From positions 1-34,290 of the forward strand of contig NZ_JAEMSG010000022.1 in assembly GCF_016462945.1 (NCBI RefSeq): 34,290 nt of DNA, in the 5' to 3' direction. The notes under the pieces were generated by a model, which saw only the letters and a list, made by a program, of their open reading frames with translations, ran no database searches and had not been told where the DNA came from. This document shows, one piece after another, positions 1 through 9,625 of this stretch. The stretch's first letter is position 1. The number at the start of each line of letters is the position of its first letter. The position numbers and the translations under genes are program-made. The stretch is from Mycolicibacterium sp. (lineage in GTDB: Bacteria; Actinomycetota; Actinomycetes; Mycobacteriales; Mycobacteriaceae).

Positions 1-665
1 TCTCTGTGGTGCTGTTCGACGAGATCGAGAAGGCGCATCAGGAGATCTACAACACCCTCCTGCAGGTGCTCGAGGACGGCCGCCTTACCGACGGTCAGGG
101 CCGCACGGTCGACTTCAAGAACACCGTGCTGATCTTCACCTCGAACCTGGGTACCGCCGATATCTCCAAGGCGGTCGGCCTGGGCTTCACCCAAGGTGGT
201 GGTGACAATAACTACGAGCGGATGAAGCAGAAGGTCAACGACGAGCTCAAGAAGCACTTCCGCCCGGAGTTCCTCAACCGCATCGACGACATCATCGTCT
301 TCCACCAGTTGACCCAGGACGAGATCATCCAGATGGTCGATCTGATGGTGAACCGGGTGTCCGTCCAACTCAAGGCCAAGGACATGGAGATGGAGCTGTC
401 CGACAAGGCCAAGTCGCTGCTATCCAGGCGTGGCTTCGACCCGGTCCTGGGCGCCCGGCCGCTGCGCCGGACCATCCAGCGCGAGATCGAGGACGCGTTG
501 AGTGAGAAGATTCTGTTCGATGAGATACGACCGGGCCAGCTGGTCACTGTCGATGTGGACAACTGGGACGGCGAAGGGGTCGGCGAAGATGTGAGGTTCA
601 CCTTCAGCGGTGGACCCAAGCGTGAGGTGATCGAGCCGGACCTGGCTGTCGCAACGACGGAGTAA
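1..665 (+). CDS. clpC1: ClpC1 ATP-dependent Clp protease ATPase subunit, 3' part only
   Basis: This is the C-terminal 220 or so residues of the Hsp100/ClpC unfoldase that feeds substrates to ClpP1P2 in mycobacteria. The reading frame is open from base 3, so the gene starts outside the window. The visible part begins in the Walker B segment of the second AAA+ domain (VVLFDEIEKAH), continues through the sensor-1 region (FTSNLGT), FRPEFLNRID with the arginine finger, and the sensor-2 motif GARPLRR. It ends in the acidic tail usual for ClpC. The stop is TAA at 663-665, followed by a strong hairpin. It converges on lpqF, the same arrangement as in M. tuberculosis. Identity is very secure; only the missing 5' part limits the call. 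Confidence 0.97.
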   Translation, partial: SVVLFDEIEKAHQEIYNTLLQVLEDGRLTDGQGRTVDFKNTVLIFTSNLGTADISKAVGLGFTQGGGDNNYERMKQKVNDELKKHFRPEFLNRIDDIIVFHQLTQDEIIQMVDLMVNRVSVQLKAKDMEMELSDKAKSLLSRRGFDPVLGARPLRRTIQREIEDALSEKILFDEIRPGQLVTVDVDNWDGEGVGEDVRFTFSGGPKREVIEPDLAVATTE

Positions 666-672
666 CCCCACC

Positions 673-717
673 GACGAGACGCGGGCGGTCATCTTCGGGT
701 GACCGCCCGCAGTCGTC
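673..717. terminator. Hairpin terminator shared by clpC1 and lpqF
   Basis: A perfect 10-bp inverted repeat (gcgggcggtc at 681-690 and gaccgcccgc at 701-710, 10-base loop) is flanked by a second complementary pair (673-677 with 713-717). It fills the 52-base gap between the convergent stops of clpC1 and lpqF. There is no T tract, as is common for mycobacterial terminators. It could stop transcription from both sides. Confidence 0.75.
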
Positions 718-2079
718 TCAGCGATAGTGCGGCAGCATCGCAAAGACCTGCTTAATGATCGTCATCACCCAGCCACCGGCATTGGGGCTGTGGTAGCGCG
801 GCCAGTTCAGTTGGAAGCTGACCACCCAGGCCTGGCCGGTGCGGTCGATCGCATACCAGCTGAATGTCAGGTCCCCCGGCAGGTTTCCGGCCTTGGCGCC
901 GATATAGGGCCACTCGGTCCGGTTCAGGTCGATGCCCGGGATCTCGGACATGATGGCGCGTACCGGCGCGGCCGGGCCGACGGCATTGTGCTGTAGCCGC
1001 GCGTGCACGCGGCAGATGTCCTCTGCGCTGCCGTACCACTCGGCGCCGTAGGCGGAGCCCGGTGCGTGGGTGCGTTGCGGATCGGGTTCGTAGGGGCGGG
1101 AATTGGCTTCTTTCAGCAACGCCGCCCGGTCGGCGGGAGTGGCCGTCTTCCACTGCTCGCGGACGTCCGGATTGCCCCAGCCCACTGAGAAAAGTTCACG
1201 CATGGTGGGAAAGGGCGTCATGCTGGCTGGGTCATGGTGACCGGCACGAACCAGTGCCTGCTCGATGGCTGTAGTCCCGAGGAGCTCGATCAAAAGGTCG
1301 GTGGCCATATTGTCACTGGTGGCGATCATCTTGCCTGCCGCCTGGCGGACCGTGATCTGCGAGCCGGCAGGGAGTTTGTCGAATCCCGAGGAGCCGAGCT
1401 TTTTGGCCTCGGTGGTGATGGTCAGCGTGTCATTCCAACGCAGCGTTCCGGCCAGCACAGCGTCCTCGACGGCGAAAAGTACGTATGTTTTGAAAATCGA
1501 AGCGAGGGGCAGGGATTCAGCGGTGTTGGTGCCCGCGATCTTGTCGCAGTTTCCATCGTTGACCTTGGAGACCTGATACGAGTAGCGGGCCCCGGTTTGA
1601 CTCAGGGCGGCGTCGATGTCGTGCCAGGAGTTGATCGCCGGCTTCTGGGGGGTGACCACCATCCGACTCACCATGGTCTGGTCATTGGTTCGCAGTTCGA
1701 TGTCCTCGCGCGATCCGAACGAAGTGAGCAGATGCAGTCGAGCCGAGCCCGCGCCGATTTCCACCCCCGTCAGCGTGTAGGGGCGGTCCCACCACAATGA
1801 CTCCATGGTCGCCTCGATCGGGCCCACCATGTCGGGGGCGGCCAACGTCGTGACGCTGACCTGTCCGATGGGCCATTCAGAGTTCAACATGTCCATGACC
1901 TGCTTGGCCCGCACACCCTGCGGGGTGTTCGTCTCGATCCGTACACCGGGGTTGGCTGCAGGTGCGCTCGGAGACGCGCAACCGGTCATCAGTCCGGCCG
2001 CGGTTGCGATCGTGGTGGCTAATGCCACCGCCCGCCGGAAGGGTTGGCGCGCGCTAGCCCTGTGCGTTGGACCGGGCAA
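718..2079 (-). CDS. lpqF: LpqF-type lipoprotein with class A beta-lactamase-like fold
   Basis: This is a predicted secreted lipoprotein of about 453 residues. An Arg-rich n-region and hydrophobic stretch end in the lipobox LMTGC (Cys about 34). The second half resembles serine beta-lactamase/penicillin-binding enzymes: SIFK (SxxK, Ser194 to Lys197), SDN at about 255-257, and a KAGNLPG stretch where the KTG motif would lie. Family relationship to M. tuberculosis LpqF (Rv3593) is clear from context and sequence. Hydrolase activity is inferred, and the substrate is unknown. The start is uncertain: TTG at 2079 gives a good signal peptide and overlaps the upstream mhuD stop by 26 bases, while an ATG at 2142 would overlap mhuD far more. 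It probably shares a transcript with mhuD. Confidence 0.85.
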   Translation of the reverse strand: MPGPTHRASARQPFRRAVALATTIATAAGLMTGCASPSAPAANPGVRIETNTPQGVRAKQVMDMLNSEWPIGQVSVTTLAAPDMVGPIEATMESLWWDRPYTLTGVEIGAGSARLHLLTSFGSREDIELRTNDQTMVSRMVVTPQKPAINSWHDIDAALSQTGARYSYQVSKVNDGNCDKIAGTNTAESLPLASIFKTYVLFAVEDAVLAGTLRWNDTLTITTEAKKLGSSGFDKLPAGSQITVRQAAGKMIATSDNMATDLLIELLGTTAIEQALVRAGHHDPASMTPFPTMRELFSVGWGNPDVREQWKTATPADRAALLKEANSRPYEPDPQRTHAPGSAYGAEWYGSAEDICRVHARLQHNAVGPAAPVRAIMSEIPGIDLNRTEWPYIGAKAGNLPGDLTFSWYAIDRTGQAWVVSFQLNWPRYHSPNAGGWVMTIIKQVFAMLPHYR

Positions 2080-2371
2080 CGTCCAGCACAACCTCGAACT
2101 CGAGCAGCGAAGAACCGGTGGATACCGGGTTGGCTCGCTCACCGGCGTGGGCGGCTATCGCCGGACCCGCGGCCCAGGCCCGGAAGGCCTCTTCGGACTC
2201 CCACTGGGTCACCACGAAGTAGCGGTCGTCGCCCTTGACCGGCCGGAGCAACTGGAACCCGAGGAAGCCCGGCTGGTCGTCGACCGCATGGGCGCGGTTG
2301 GAGAAACGTTTCTCCAACTCAGGGCCGGCACCCGATGGCACCTCGATTGCGTTGATCTTCACCACGGTCAT
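2054..2371 (-). CDS. mhuD: MhuD, mycobilin-producing haem oxygenase
   Basis: This 105-residue protein of the antibiotic-biosynthesis-monooxygenase (ABM) fold cleaves haem to mycobilin and releases iron in the cytoplasm without releasing CO. Asn7, Trp66 and His75, the residues that ruffle and ligate haem in the M. tuberculosis enzyme (Rv3592), are all at the same numbers here, which also supports the ATG at 2371. The length matches the family exactly. It is the upstream gene of a mhuD-lpqF pair, and its start lies 53 bases from the divergent hydrolase gene. No iron box (IdeR site) was recognised in that short gap. Confidence 0.95.
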   Translation of the reverse strand: MTVVKINAIEVPSGAGPELEKRFSNRAHAVDDQPGFLGFQLLRPVKGDDRYFVVTQWESEEAFRAWAAGPAIAAHAGERANPVSTGSSLLEFEVVLDVARSNAQG

Positions 2372-2424
2372 GTCGCCAAGGCTACCGCGCCCGCCAAACG
2401 GCCGACTCGGGCCAAGATGGGACG

Positions 2425-3192
2425 GTGAGCTCTGCGCTGACCCACCACGGCGGTACCGGTCGACCGCTGGTCCTCGTCCACGGGTTGATGGGCCGGGGCA
2501 GCACATGGTCGCGTCAGTTGCCCTGGTTGACCCGGCTCGGCTCGGTCTACACCTACGACGCGCCCTGGCATCGCGGGCGTGATGTCGACGATGCCGAGCC
2601 GATCAGTACGGAGGGCTTTGTCGCCGAGCTGGCGGTGGCCGTCGGCGCACTTGGGGCGCCCGCGACACTGATCGGCCACTCGATGGGTGGGCTGCATTCG
2701 TGGTGTTTGGCTGCGGCGCGACCCGATCTGGTGAGCGCGTTGGTGGTTGAGGATATGGCGGCCGATTTCGTCGGTCGAACCGTTGGGCAATGGGAACCAT
2801 GGTTGCACGCACTACCCGAGGAATTCGATTCTGCTGAAACGGTTTTCGCTGAATTCGGACCCATAGCTGGCCGGTACTTTCTGGAGGCCTTCGACCGAAC
2901 CCCGACCGGCTGGCGGTTGCACGGCAAGCCCGAGCAGTGGATCGCGATCGCGGCCGAGTGGGGGACCAGGGACTACTGGTCGCAGTGGCGGGCGGTGCAG
3001 GCGCCGGTGTTGCTGATCGAGGCCGGAGACTCGGTTGTCCCACCCGGGCAGATGACCACGATGGCGGAGTTAGCCGGCGAGCGTGCCACCTATGTGCGGG
3101 TGGCCGGTGCGGGCCATCTCGTTCACGATGACGCACCGGCGGACTATCGCCGGGCGGTTGAGGCATTCATCGGGTCGCTGCCTTCGCGCTAG
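2425..3192 (+). CDS. Alpha/beta-fold hydrolase (Rv3591c type)
   Basis: This 255-residue single-domain alpha/beta hydrolase starts at a GTG codon. The oxyanion segment is LVLVHGLMG (about 16-23). The nucleophile elbow is GHSMGG with Ser86, the acid is probably Asp202 (EAGDSVVPP), and the histidine is His231 (GAGHLVHDD). The catalytic triad is therefore complete. There is no signal peptide, so it is cytoplasmic. It sits where Rv3591c lies in M. tuberculosis, divergent from mhuD. The substrate is unknown: esterase, lipase or C-C hydrolase activities are all possible for this fold. Confidence 0.88.
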   Translation: MSSALTHHGGTGRPLVLVHGLMGRGSTWSRQLPWLTRLGSVYTYDAPWHRGRDVDDAEPISTEGFVAELAVAVGALGAPATLIGHSMGGLHSWCLAAARPDLVSALVVEDMAADFVGRTVGQWEPWLHALPEEFDSAETVFAEFGPIAGRYFLEAFDRTPTGWRLHGKPEQWIAIAAEWGTRDYWSQWRAVQAPVLLIEAGDSVVPPGQMTTMAELAGERATYVRVAGAGHLVHDDAPADYRRAVEAFIGSLPSR

Positions 3193-3209
3193 GCGTTCGG
3201 CGCGGCGGC

Positions 3210-3247
3210 AACCGGCTTCGCCTTCGGTTGTGTCGCCTTCGGGTGTT
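3210..3247. repeat. Short tandem repeat and weak hairpin after the hydrolase gene
   Basis: Two adjacent 15-base units, tcgccttcggttgtg (3218-3232) and tcgccttcgggtgtt (3233-3247), match at 13 of 15 positions. The first overlaps a small stem (aaccg 3210-3214 with cggtt 3225-3229). The sequence lies in the 79-base gap between the convergent ends of the hydrolase gene and mutY. In M. tuberculosis a PE_PGRS gene occupies this place; none is present here. It may act as a weak terminator. Confidence 0.4.
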
Positions 3248-3271
3248 GTCTGCTCGGCTCCTCCTCGGTCA

Positions 3272-4159
3272 CTACGTGCCCGCATCGTCGCCTTCGCCTG
3301 CCAGCGCGAAGCGACCGTCTGTGGTCTGCTCCACCAGTCCGTCCACGAGAAGCGAATCAAGGGCGCGGTCGCGCTGCGTGGTGTCGCTTAGCCAGACCAC
3401 GTCGAGGTGCGCTCGCGTCACCGGCGTCGAACTCGCCCGAAGCACATCGAGCAACTTCCCTCGAACCTGGCGATCGGTCCCGGCGTAGCGCTGCGCGGGC
3501 CGCGACGGGCCGTCGCCCACCGGATAGCCGGCGTCACGCCAAGCGCAGGCCGTGAGCGGACAAATCCCGCACTTGGGCGCGCGGGCTGTGCACACCGTCG
3601 CGCCCAACTCCATCAGTGCGGCCGAAAACTCAGCTGCCAGTGCATCGTTCGGCAACAGGGCGGCCACCTCCGCGTGATCACGCACAGTCGAAGGGTTTCC
3701 CGCGTCAGCCCGGCCCTGCACCGCGCGTGCCACCACCCGGCGAACATTGGTGTCGACGACGGGTACCCGCTTGCGGTAAGCGAAGCAGGCCACCGCACGT
3801 GCGGTGTAGGCACCGACCCCGGGCAGGCCCAGGAGAGCGTCCACGTCGTCGGGCACCACGTCGCCGTGATCGTTGGCGATCACGACAGCGCACTCATGAA
3901 GTCTTTTGGCCCGTCGCGGATAGCCGAGCTTGCCCCAGGCCCGCAGCACATCAGCGGCGCCGGCCGCCGCCGTCGCCGATGGGGTCGGCCATCGCGCGAC
4001 CCAGTCCACCCAGATCGGCGATACCCGGGCCACCGGGGTCTGCTGCAGCATGAACTCGCTGACCAGGATCTGCCACGCGCTGACACCGGGAGCGCGCCAC
4101 GGAAGCTCACGTTTGGCCTGTGCGTACCACTCGAGAAGATCCTCGGCGGGGATGCTCAT
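3272..4159 (-). CDS. mutY: MutY adenine DNA glycosylase
   Basis: This 295-residue base-excision-repair enzyme removes adenine mispaired with 8-oxoguanine. Catalytic Glu35 (SEFMLQQT), the helix-hairpin-helix LPGVGAYTA (about 112-120) and catalytic Asp136 (VVDTNVRRV) are present. The [4Fe-4S] cluster motif is C-x6-C-x2-C-x4-C, the last spacing being the mycobacterial form. ATG at 4159 is preferred because the preceding in-frame residues have no homology to the family. The gene is divergent from canB with 37 bases between starts, as in M. tuberculosis. The C-terminal domain is short but complete. Confidence 0.95.
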   Translation of the reverse strand: MSIPAEDLLEWYAQAKRELPWRAPGVSAWQILVSEFMLQQTPVARVSPIWVDWVARWPTPSATAAAGAADVLRAWGKLGYPRRAKRLHECAVVIANDHGDVVPDDVDALLGLPGVGAYTARAVACFAYRKRVPVVDTNVRRVVARAVQGRADAGNPSTVRDHAEVAALLPNDALAAEFSAALMELGATVCTARAPKCGICPLTACAWRDAGYPVGDGPSRPAQRYAGTDRQVRGKLLDVLRASSTPVTRAHLDVVWLSDTTQRDRALDSLLVDGLVEQTTDGRFALAGEGDDAGT

Positions 4160-4196
4160 CGGCCGGACGTTTCGGTGGCCGTGCAAGATGGAGGGC

Positions 4197-4814
4197 ATGG
4201 CGAATACCAGTCCTGTGGCAGCGTGGATGGCACTCAAGCAGGGTAACGAGCGGTTCGTCGCGGGCCGCCCCGAGCATCCCAGCCAGAGCATCGAGCATCG
4301 GGCCAGTCTCGCGGTCGCGCAGCGGCCGACTGTTGTGGTCTTCGGGTGTGCCGACAGTCGGGTGGCCGCCGAGATCATCTTCGATCAGGGCCTGGGCGAC
4401 ATGTTCGTGGTGCGCACCGCCGGCCACGTCGTCGACTCGGCAGTGCTCGGCTCGATCGAATATGCGGTGACCGTGCTCGACGTTCCGCTGATTGCTGTGC
4501 TCGGCCACGACAGCTGCGGTGCGGTGCAGGCGACCCTCGACGCCCTCGATGAGGGGCGGGTACCCGGCGGGTTCGTTCGCGATGTCGTGGAGCGGGTGAC
4601 TCCGTCGATCATGCTGGGCCGCCGTGAGGGATTGACCAGGGTCGACGAATTTGAAACCCGCCACGTCATCGAGACCGGCACCCAGTTGCTGGCTCGTTCC
4701 ATCGAGATTGCCAACCGGGTCGGCCGTGGTGAGCTGGCCATCGTCGGGTTGACCTACCGCCTCGCCGACGGCCGGGTCACGCTGCGTGAGCACCTCGGCG
4801 AAATAGGCGAATAG
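4197..4814 (+). CDS. canB: CanB-type beta-carbonic anhydrase
   Basis: This 205-residue zinc enzyme interconverts CO2 and bicarbonate. Ligands Cys51, Asp53 with Arg55 (CADSR), His104 and Cys107 (GHDSCGA) match the beta-class site and the numbering of M. tuberculosis Rv3588c. ATG at 4197 aligns with that protein; an in-frame ATG at 4188 would add three residues. It is divergent from mutY. There is no signal peptide, so it is cytoplasmic. Confidence 0.95.
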   Translation: MANTSPVAAWMALKQGNERFVAGRPEHPSQSIEHRASLAVAQRPTVVVFGCADSRVAAEIIFDQGLGDMFVVRTAGHVVDSAVLGSIEYAVTVLDVPLIAVLGHDSCGAVQATLDALDEGRVPGGFVRDVVERVTPSIMLGRREGLTRVDEFETRHVIETGTQLLARSIEIANRVGRGELAIVGLTYRLADGRVTLREHLGEIGE

Positions 4815-4892
4815 CGGCAAAACCCCGGTCAACAAAGCGACACGCCGGGCGGGGTCGGACGGCTCGCAGTGACCTGGCCCTACGGTGAGAAC

Positions 4893-5651
4893 GTGCTGGA
4901 TCTCGAACCGCAAGGCCCCCTTCCGCCACAGGTCTACTGGCGGCGCAGAGGACTCGCGCTCGGTATCGCCGCGCTCGCCATAGCCCTGGTCGCCGGAATC
5001 GCATTCGCCGTGTTCGGTGGTTCAGACTCGGCCACGACCGCAAAGACGGAGACCACCCAAACTCCGCAACCAGAGGACAAGACCCCCGTCGTCGCCCCGG
5101 CTGAGTCCAGCGAAGCCCCTACTCCGACGCCCACCGCGGCCGTTGAGCCCCCGCCGATCTTGCAGGCCGGCGATGACTGCCCCGACTCGACGCTGGCGGT
5201 CAAGGGCATCACCAACGCGCCGCAGTACCTCATCGGCGACCAGCCGAAGTTCACCATGGTCGTCACCAACATCGGTTTGGTCGCCTGCAAGCGGGACGTC
5301 GGAGCCGCGGTACTCGCCGCCTACGTCTACGCGCTCGATAACAACCGGCTGTGGTCCAACCTCGACTGCGCGCCCTCCAACGAGACCCTGGTGAAAACGT
5401 TCAATCCCGGGGAGCAGGTGACCACTGAGGTCACCTGGACCGGCATGGGCTCGGCCCCGCAATGCCCGCTGCCGCGTGAGCCGATCGGCGCGGGCACCTA
5501 CAACCTGATTGTCCAGTTGGGGAATCTGCGGTCGGCGTCGGTGCCGTTCATCCTCACCGACGCACCGCCGCCGGCGCCGGCCGAGCCCGGTCCGCCCGCC
5601 GGGGAGCAGCCGCCCGCGCCGGACGGTGCGGCGCCCGCACCCGGCGGCTGA
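4893..5651 (+). CDS. Conserved mycobacterial membrane protein, Rv3587c family
   Basis: This protein of about 252 residues has a short cytoplasmic head (LDLEPQGPLPPQ, WRRR), one membrane helix (GLALGIAALAIALVAGIAF, about residues 20-40), a Thr/Pro-rich linker, an extracytoplasmic domain of about 130 residues with four conserved cysteines (DDCPDS, ACKRD, LDCAP, QCPLP), and a Pro/Ala/Gly tail. The domain is strongly conserved with M. tuberculosis Rv3587c. Function is unknown. GTG at 4893 is preferred because conservation begins there and GGTGAGA lies just upstream; GTG at 4869 is the alternative. Its stop lies 24 bases from the radA stop, where disA would be expected. Confidence 0.85.
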   Translation: MLDLEPQGPLPPQVYWRRRGLALGIAALAIALVAGIAFAVFGGSDSATTAKTETTQTPQPEDKTPVVAPAESSEAPTPTPTAAVEPPPILQAGDDCPDSTLAVKGITNAPQYLIGDQPKFTMVVTNIGLVACKRDVGAAVLAAYVYALDNNRLWSNLDCAPSNETLVKTFNPGEQVTTEVTWTGMGSAPQCPLPREPIGAGTYNLIVQLGNLRSASVPFILTDAPPPAPAEPGPPAGEQPPAPDGAAPAPGG

Positions 5652-5675
5652 TCGGCGCTAGCAGGTGGTCGGAGC

Positions 5676-7097
5676 TCAAGGGACCTGACCGTCCCGGTTC
5701 ACCGCCGTCGGCACGGCCCGCAGTCGGGCCTCGGTGAGCGACACCATGGCACGCAGTGCATCGCTGATCGTGGCGGATTCCAGAGTCCGTAAACCCTTCG
5801 GCGGCGTTCCGGAGCCTGTCGGCACGAGCGCGGTGGTGAACCCCAGTCGGGCGGCCTCGGCCAACCGGCGATCCATACCGGTCACTCGGCGAAGGTCACC
5901 CGCCAAACCGACCTCGCCGATCACCACGGTCGTAGCCGGCAGTGGCCTGTCGGTGTACGCCGAGGCCATCGCCATGGCCACCGCAAGATCAGCAGACGGA
6001 TCGGTGATCCGCATACCGCCCACGGTGGACAGGTAGATATCCATCGCGCCGATCGGCACCATGGCACGCTTCTCCAGTACGGCGATGATCATCGCGACCC
6101 GCGCCTGATCGATGCCGCTGACTGCAGCGCGCCGCGGTACGCCCGGGTTTGCCGGCTTGGCCAACAGTGACTGGATCTCGCCAATCAGGGGACGCTTGCC
6201 GTCCAGCGTCACCGTTACCGCGGTGCCCGGTACCGGCTCCGGTCGCTGATCCAGGAATAACCCGGATGGATCGGCCACGCACTGGATTCCGCTGTCCTGC
6301 AACAGAAAACAGCCGACCTCGTCAGCCGCGCCGTAGCGGTTCTTGACTCCGCGGACCATTCGGAGGGCGGTATTGCGGTCACCCTCGAAGTGGAGTACCA
6401 CGTCAACCAGGTGCTCCAGCGAACGGGGACCCGCGATCGCGCCGTCCTTGGTGACGTGCCCGACGAGAACCATGGCCACACCGCTGGATTTCGCTGCGGC
6501 GGTCAGCGCCGTCGTCACGGCGCGTACCTGGGTGACCCCGCCCACCACCCCGTCGGTGTCGCTGGAGTTCATGGTCTGCACCGAGTCGACGATCACCAGG
6601 CTGGGACTCACGGCCTCGATATGACCGAGCACCGTGTTGATATCGGACTCGGCGGCCAGGAACACCTCGTCGTGGCTACTGCCGGTGCGCTCGGCGCGCA
6701 TCCGAATCTGGCCCGCCGACTCCTCGCCCGAGACGTAGAGGGCGCGCCGCCCCGCCTGCGCCCAGCGATGAGCAACCTCGAGCAACAGGGTCGACTTGCC
6801 AACTCCCGGATCCCCGGCCAGCAGGCTCACCGAGCCTGGCACCACACCACCACCGAGCACTCGGTCGAGTTCGCTGACGCCGGTGGGGAAGTGTCGGGTG
6901 TGATCAGGGTCTATGGAAGTGAGCGGCACGGCCGGTGTCGACGGCACGGTGCTGCGATGCCCGGTGCCGCCCACGGTGGTCAGAGCGGCGACCTCGTCGA
7001 GGGTGCCCCACGTCTGGCACTCGGGGCAGCGTCCGAACCATTTCGCCGTGATGTGCCGGCATTCCGAGCAGCGATACTGCGCGCGAGGTTTGGCCAC
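5676..7097 (-). CDS. radA: RadA/Sms DNA repair and branch-migration ATPase
   Basis: This is a RecA-like, Lon-like repair protein of about 473 residues that drives branch migration of recombination intermediates. An N-terminal zinc finger C-x2-C-x10-C-x2-C (CSEC ... CPEC) is followed by Walker [10 protein letters not shown], Walker B LVIVDS, the RadA-specific motif as KNRYG (usually KNRFG), and a C-terminal Lon-protease-like domain ([14 protein letters not shown]). GTG at 7097 ([10 protein letters not shown]) matches the start of the M. tuberculosis protein. It lies 77 bases downstream of lpqE on the same strand. In M. tuberculosis and M. smegmatis the next gene is disA, encoding the c-di-AMP synthase that RadA inhibits. 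It is absent here. Confidence 0.95.
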   Translation of the reverse strand: MAKPRAQYRCSECRHITAKWFGRCPECQTWGTLDEVAALTTVGGTGHRSTVPSTPAVPLTSIDPDHTRHFPTGVSELDRVLGGGVVPGSVSLLAGDPGVGKSTLLLEVAHRWAQAGRRALYVSGEESAGQIRMRAERTGSSHDEVFLAAESDINTVLGHIEAVSPSLVIVDSVQTMNSSDTDGVVGGVTQVRAVTTALTAAAKSSGVAMVLVGHVTKDGAIAGPRSLEHLVDVVLHFEGDRNTALRMVRGVKNRYGAADEVGCFLLQDSGIQCVADPSGLFLDQRPEPVPGTAVTVTLDGKRPLIGEIQSLLAKPANPGVPRRAAVSGIDQARVAMIIAVLEKRAMVPIGAMDIYLSTVGGMRITDPSADLAVAMAMASAYTDRPLPATTVVIGEVGLAGDLRRVTGMDRRLAEAARLGFTTALVPTGSGTPPKGLRTLESATISDALRAMVSLTEARLRAVPTAVNRDGQVP

Positions 7098-7174
7098 GAC
7101 GCTGACGCTAGCGGTCAAGTGCGACAGTTCTGCGGATGCGCGCGGCGGAGTGTCAGTCACCCCCGCGCAGCTGA

Positions 7175-7696
7175 CTACTCTCGGGGCGTCTCGCCGGCCG
7201 AGATCGGCACCGCCACGACGACCTGTCCGGCCTTGTCGAAGGTGAAGGTGAAGTTGTACGTGAGTCCGTTGGTGATCGGCTTGCTCAGCATCACCTCGGC
7301 TGCGGGCGGCATGGCGCTACCCATCGCCTGGGTTTGCCCCATGGGTGGACCGACGACCAAGGCAGCACCGGCCGGGATCGCACCGTCACCGGTCATGGCC
7401 ACGGTGCCGACGTCGGAGGTGATAGCCACCAGACTGTCGTTGACATCGGGCGATTCATTGACCGCCACAAACAGCAATGGCACCGTGCGCCCCGGTTGCA
7501 GATAGTCCCCGTTCTGCACCGCGAGCAGGTGGACATTGCGCAGTGCGATGTTCTTGGCGTTGGCAGAGGTGCCGTTGACGGCGGACTCTTGATTAGCGCT
7601 CTGCGAGATTTGCCCGGCGCCGCAGCCGGTGAGGATCAGGCCGGTGGCCGCCAGGCCCGCAGATGCGATGAAGAGGCGGTGCTTCCAGCGGTTCAC
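7175..7696 (-). CDS. lpqE: LpqE lipoprotein
   Basis: This 173-residue exported lipoprotein starts at GTG 7696, decided by AGGAGG five bases upstream. The signal peptide carries basic residues (NRWKHR) and a hydrophobic core, ending in lipobox LTGC with Cys25. The mature part is a small beta-rich domain. The pattern [18 protein letters not shown] recalls the cupredoxin-like PCu(A)C/DUF461 fold, but the methionine/histidine copper motif is not clear, so a metal role is only a guess. Location next to radA and opposite carD matches M. tuberculosis Rv3584. Confidence 0.9.
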   Translation of the reverse strand: MNRWKHRLFIASAGLAATGLILTGCGAGQISQSANQESAVNGTSANAKNIALRNVHLLAVQNGDYLQPGRTVPLLFVAVNESPDVNDSLVAITSDVGTVAMTGDGAIPAGAALVVGPPMGQTQAMGSAMPPAAEVMLSKPITNGLTYNFTFTFDKAGQVVVAVPISAGETPRE

Positions 7697-8453
<757 letters not shown>

Positions 8454-8466
8454 CTGACCTGAGGGC

Positions 8467-9132
8467 ATGGTGTCCGGTACGGTCGCGGTCGTTACAGCCG
8501 CCGGCTCTGGTGAACGACTCGGGGCTGGCATGCCTAAAGCGTTTGTAGAACTGGGTGGGCGGATCATGCTTGAGCACGCCGTCGATGGTCTGCTCGCCTC
8601 GGGTGTGATCGACCGGGTGGTGGTTGCCACCCCCGCGGATCGGGTCGACGAAACTGCGGCACTGCTCGGCGGACGTGCCACCGTTGTCGAGGGCGGTCGC
8701 GAGCGCCATGAGAGTGTGCGGCGTGCTCTGGCGGCCGTCGGTGATCCGGAGTTCATTCTCGTTCACGATGCTGCTCGTCCGCTGACGCCGATCGAGTCGA
8801 TACGGCGCGTGGTTGCCGCCCTGCGAGACGGAATGCGGGCCGTGATCCCGGTATTGCCGGTCGCCGACACCATCAAGGCTGTCGATGCCAACGGCGTCGT
8901 TCGCGGAACTCCTGAGCGGGCCGGGTTGCGTGCGGTGCAGACCCCGCAGGGATTCGAGACCGCTCTGCTACGCCGCGCGTACGAGCATTCCGGAAGTTTC
9001 GTCGGCACCGATGACGCATCTCTGGTGGAGAATCTCGGGACTCCCGTGCACACGGTGGCCGGTGATGCGCTCGCATTCAAGATCACCACCGCACTCGATC
9101 TCCGATTGGCCAGGGCGGTGCTGGGCTCATGA
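8467..9132 (+). CDS. ispD: IspD, 2-C-methyl-D-erythritol 4-phosphate cytidylyltransferase
   Basis: This 221-residue enzyme of the non-mevalonate (MEP) isoprenoid pathway transfers CMP from CTP to MEP. The nucleotide-binding loop [16 protein letters not shown] lies at the N-terminus, and VHDAARPL and [10 protein letters not shown] are family signatures. The length is typical. The stop overlaps the ispF start in ATGA, so the two are translationally coupled. Confidence 0.96.
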   Translation: MVSGTVAVVTAAGSGERLGAGMPKAFVELGGRIMLEHAVDGLLASGVIDRVVVATPADRVDETAALLGGRATVVEGGRERHESVRRALAAVGDPEFILVHDAARPLTPIESIRRVVAALRDGMRAVIPVLPVADTIKAVDANGVVRGTPERAGLRAVQTPQGFETALLRRAYEHSGSFVGTDDASLVENLGTPVHTVAGDALAFKITTALDLRLARAVLGS

Positions 9133-9614
9133 GCGCCGCACTGCCCAGGGTCGGCGTCGGCACCGACGTCCACCCCATCGAACGCGGCCGGCCATGCTGG
9201 CTGCTGGGCCTGCTGTTCGACGACGCCGACGGCTGCTCCGGTCATTCCGACGGCGACGTCGCGATCCATGCGTTGTGCGACGCACTGCTTTCGGCGGCGG
9301 GCCTCGGTGATCTCGGCAGCGTGTTCGGCGTTGACCAACCCCAGTGGCGCGGTGTCACCGGAGCCCAGATGCTCACCCATGTCCGGGATCTGCTCATCCG
9401 GAGTGAATTCTCGATCGGCAATGCCGCCGTTCAGGTCATTGCCAACCGGCCGAAAGTTGGACCGCGCCGAGCCGAGGCCCAATCGCTGCTCACCGATCTG
9501 CTCGGCGCACCGGTGTCGGTCTCGGCCACCACCACCGACGGACTCGGGCTGACCGGCCGCGGCGAGGGAATGGCCGCCATCGCGACCGCTCTGGTCATCA
9601 CGGCTTCCCGGTAA
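9129..9614 (+). CDS. ispF: IspF, 2-C-methyl-D-erythritol 2,4-cyclodiphosphate synthase
   Basis: This 161-residue trimeric zinc enzyme of the MEP pathway converts CDP-ME 2-phosphate to the cyclodiphosphate. The metal motif GTDVHPI (Asp-x-His) and the segment [21 protein letters not shown] are intact, and the C-terminal [14 protein letters not shown] closes the CDP pocket. It overlaps ispD by four bases and lies 11 bases before cysS. Confidence 0.96.
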   Translation: MSAALPRVGVGTDVHPIERGRPCWLLGLLFDDADGCSGHSDGDVAIHALCDALLSAAGLGDLGSVFGVDQPQWRGVTGAQMLTHVRDLLIRSEFSIGNAAVQVIANRPKVGPRRAEAQSLLTDLLGAPVSVSATTTDGLGLTGRGEGMAAIATALVITASR

Positions 9615-9625
9615 GCTGCCACGAC

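Noticed and set aside
5652-5675. Possible disA remnant in the gap beside radA
   Set aside because: The gap is too short, and no DisA motif (DGA or RHR) or partial frame could be seen.
6390-7505. Plus-strand open frame of 371 codons opposite radA and lpqE
   Set aside because: It is antisense to two conserved genes and resembles no protein family.
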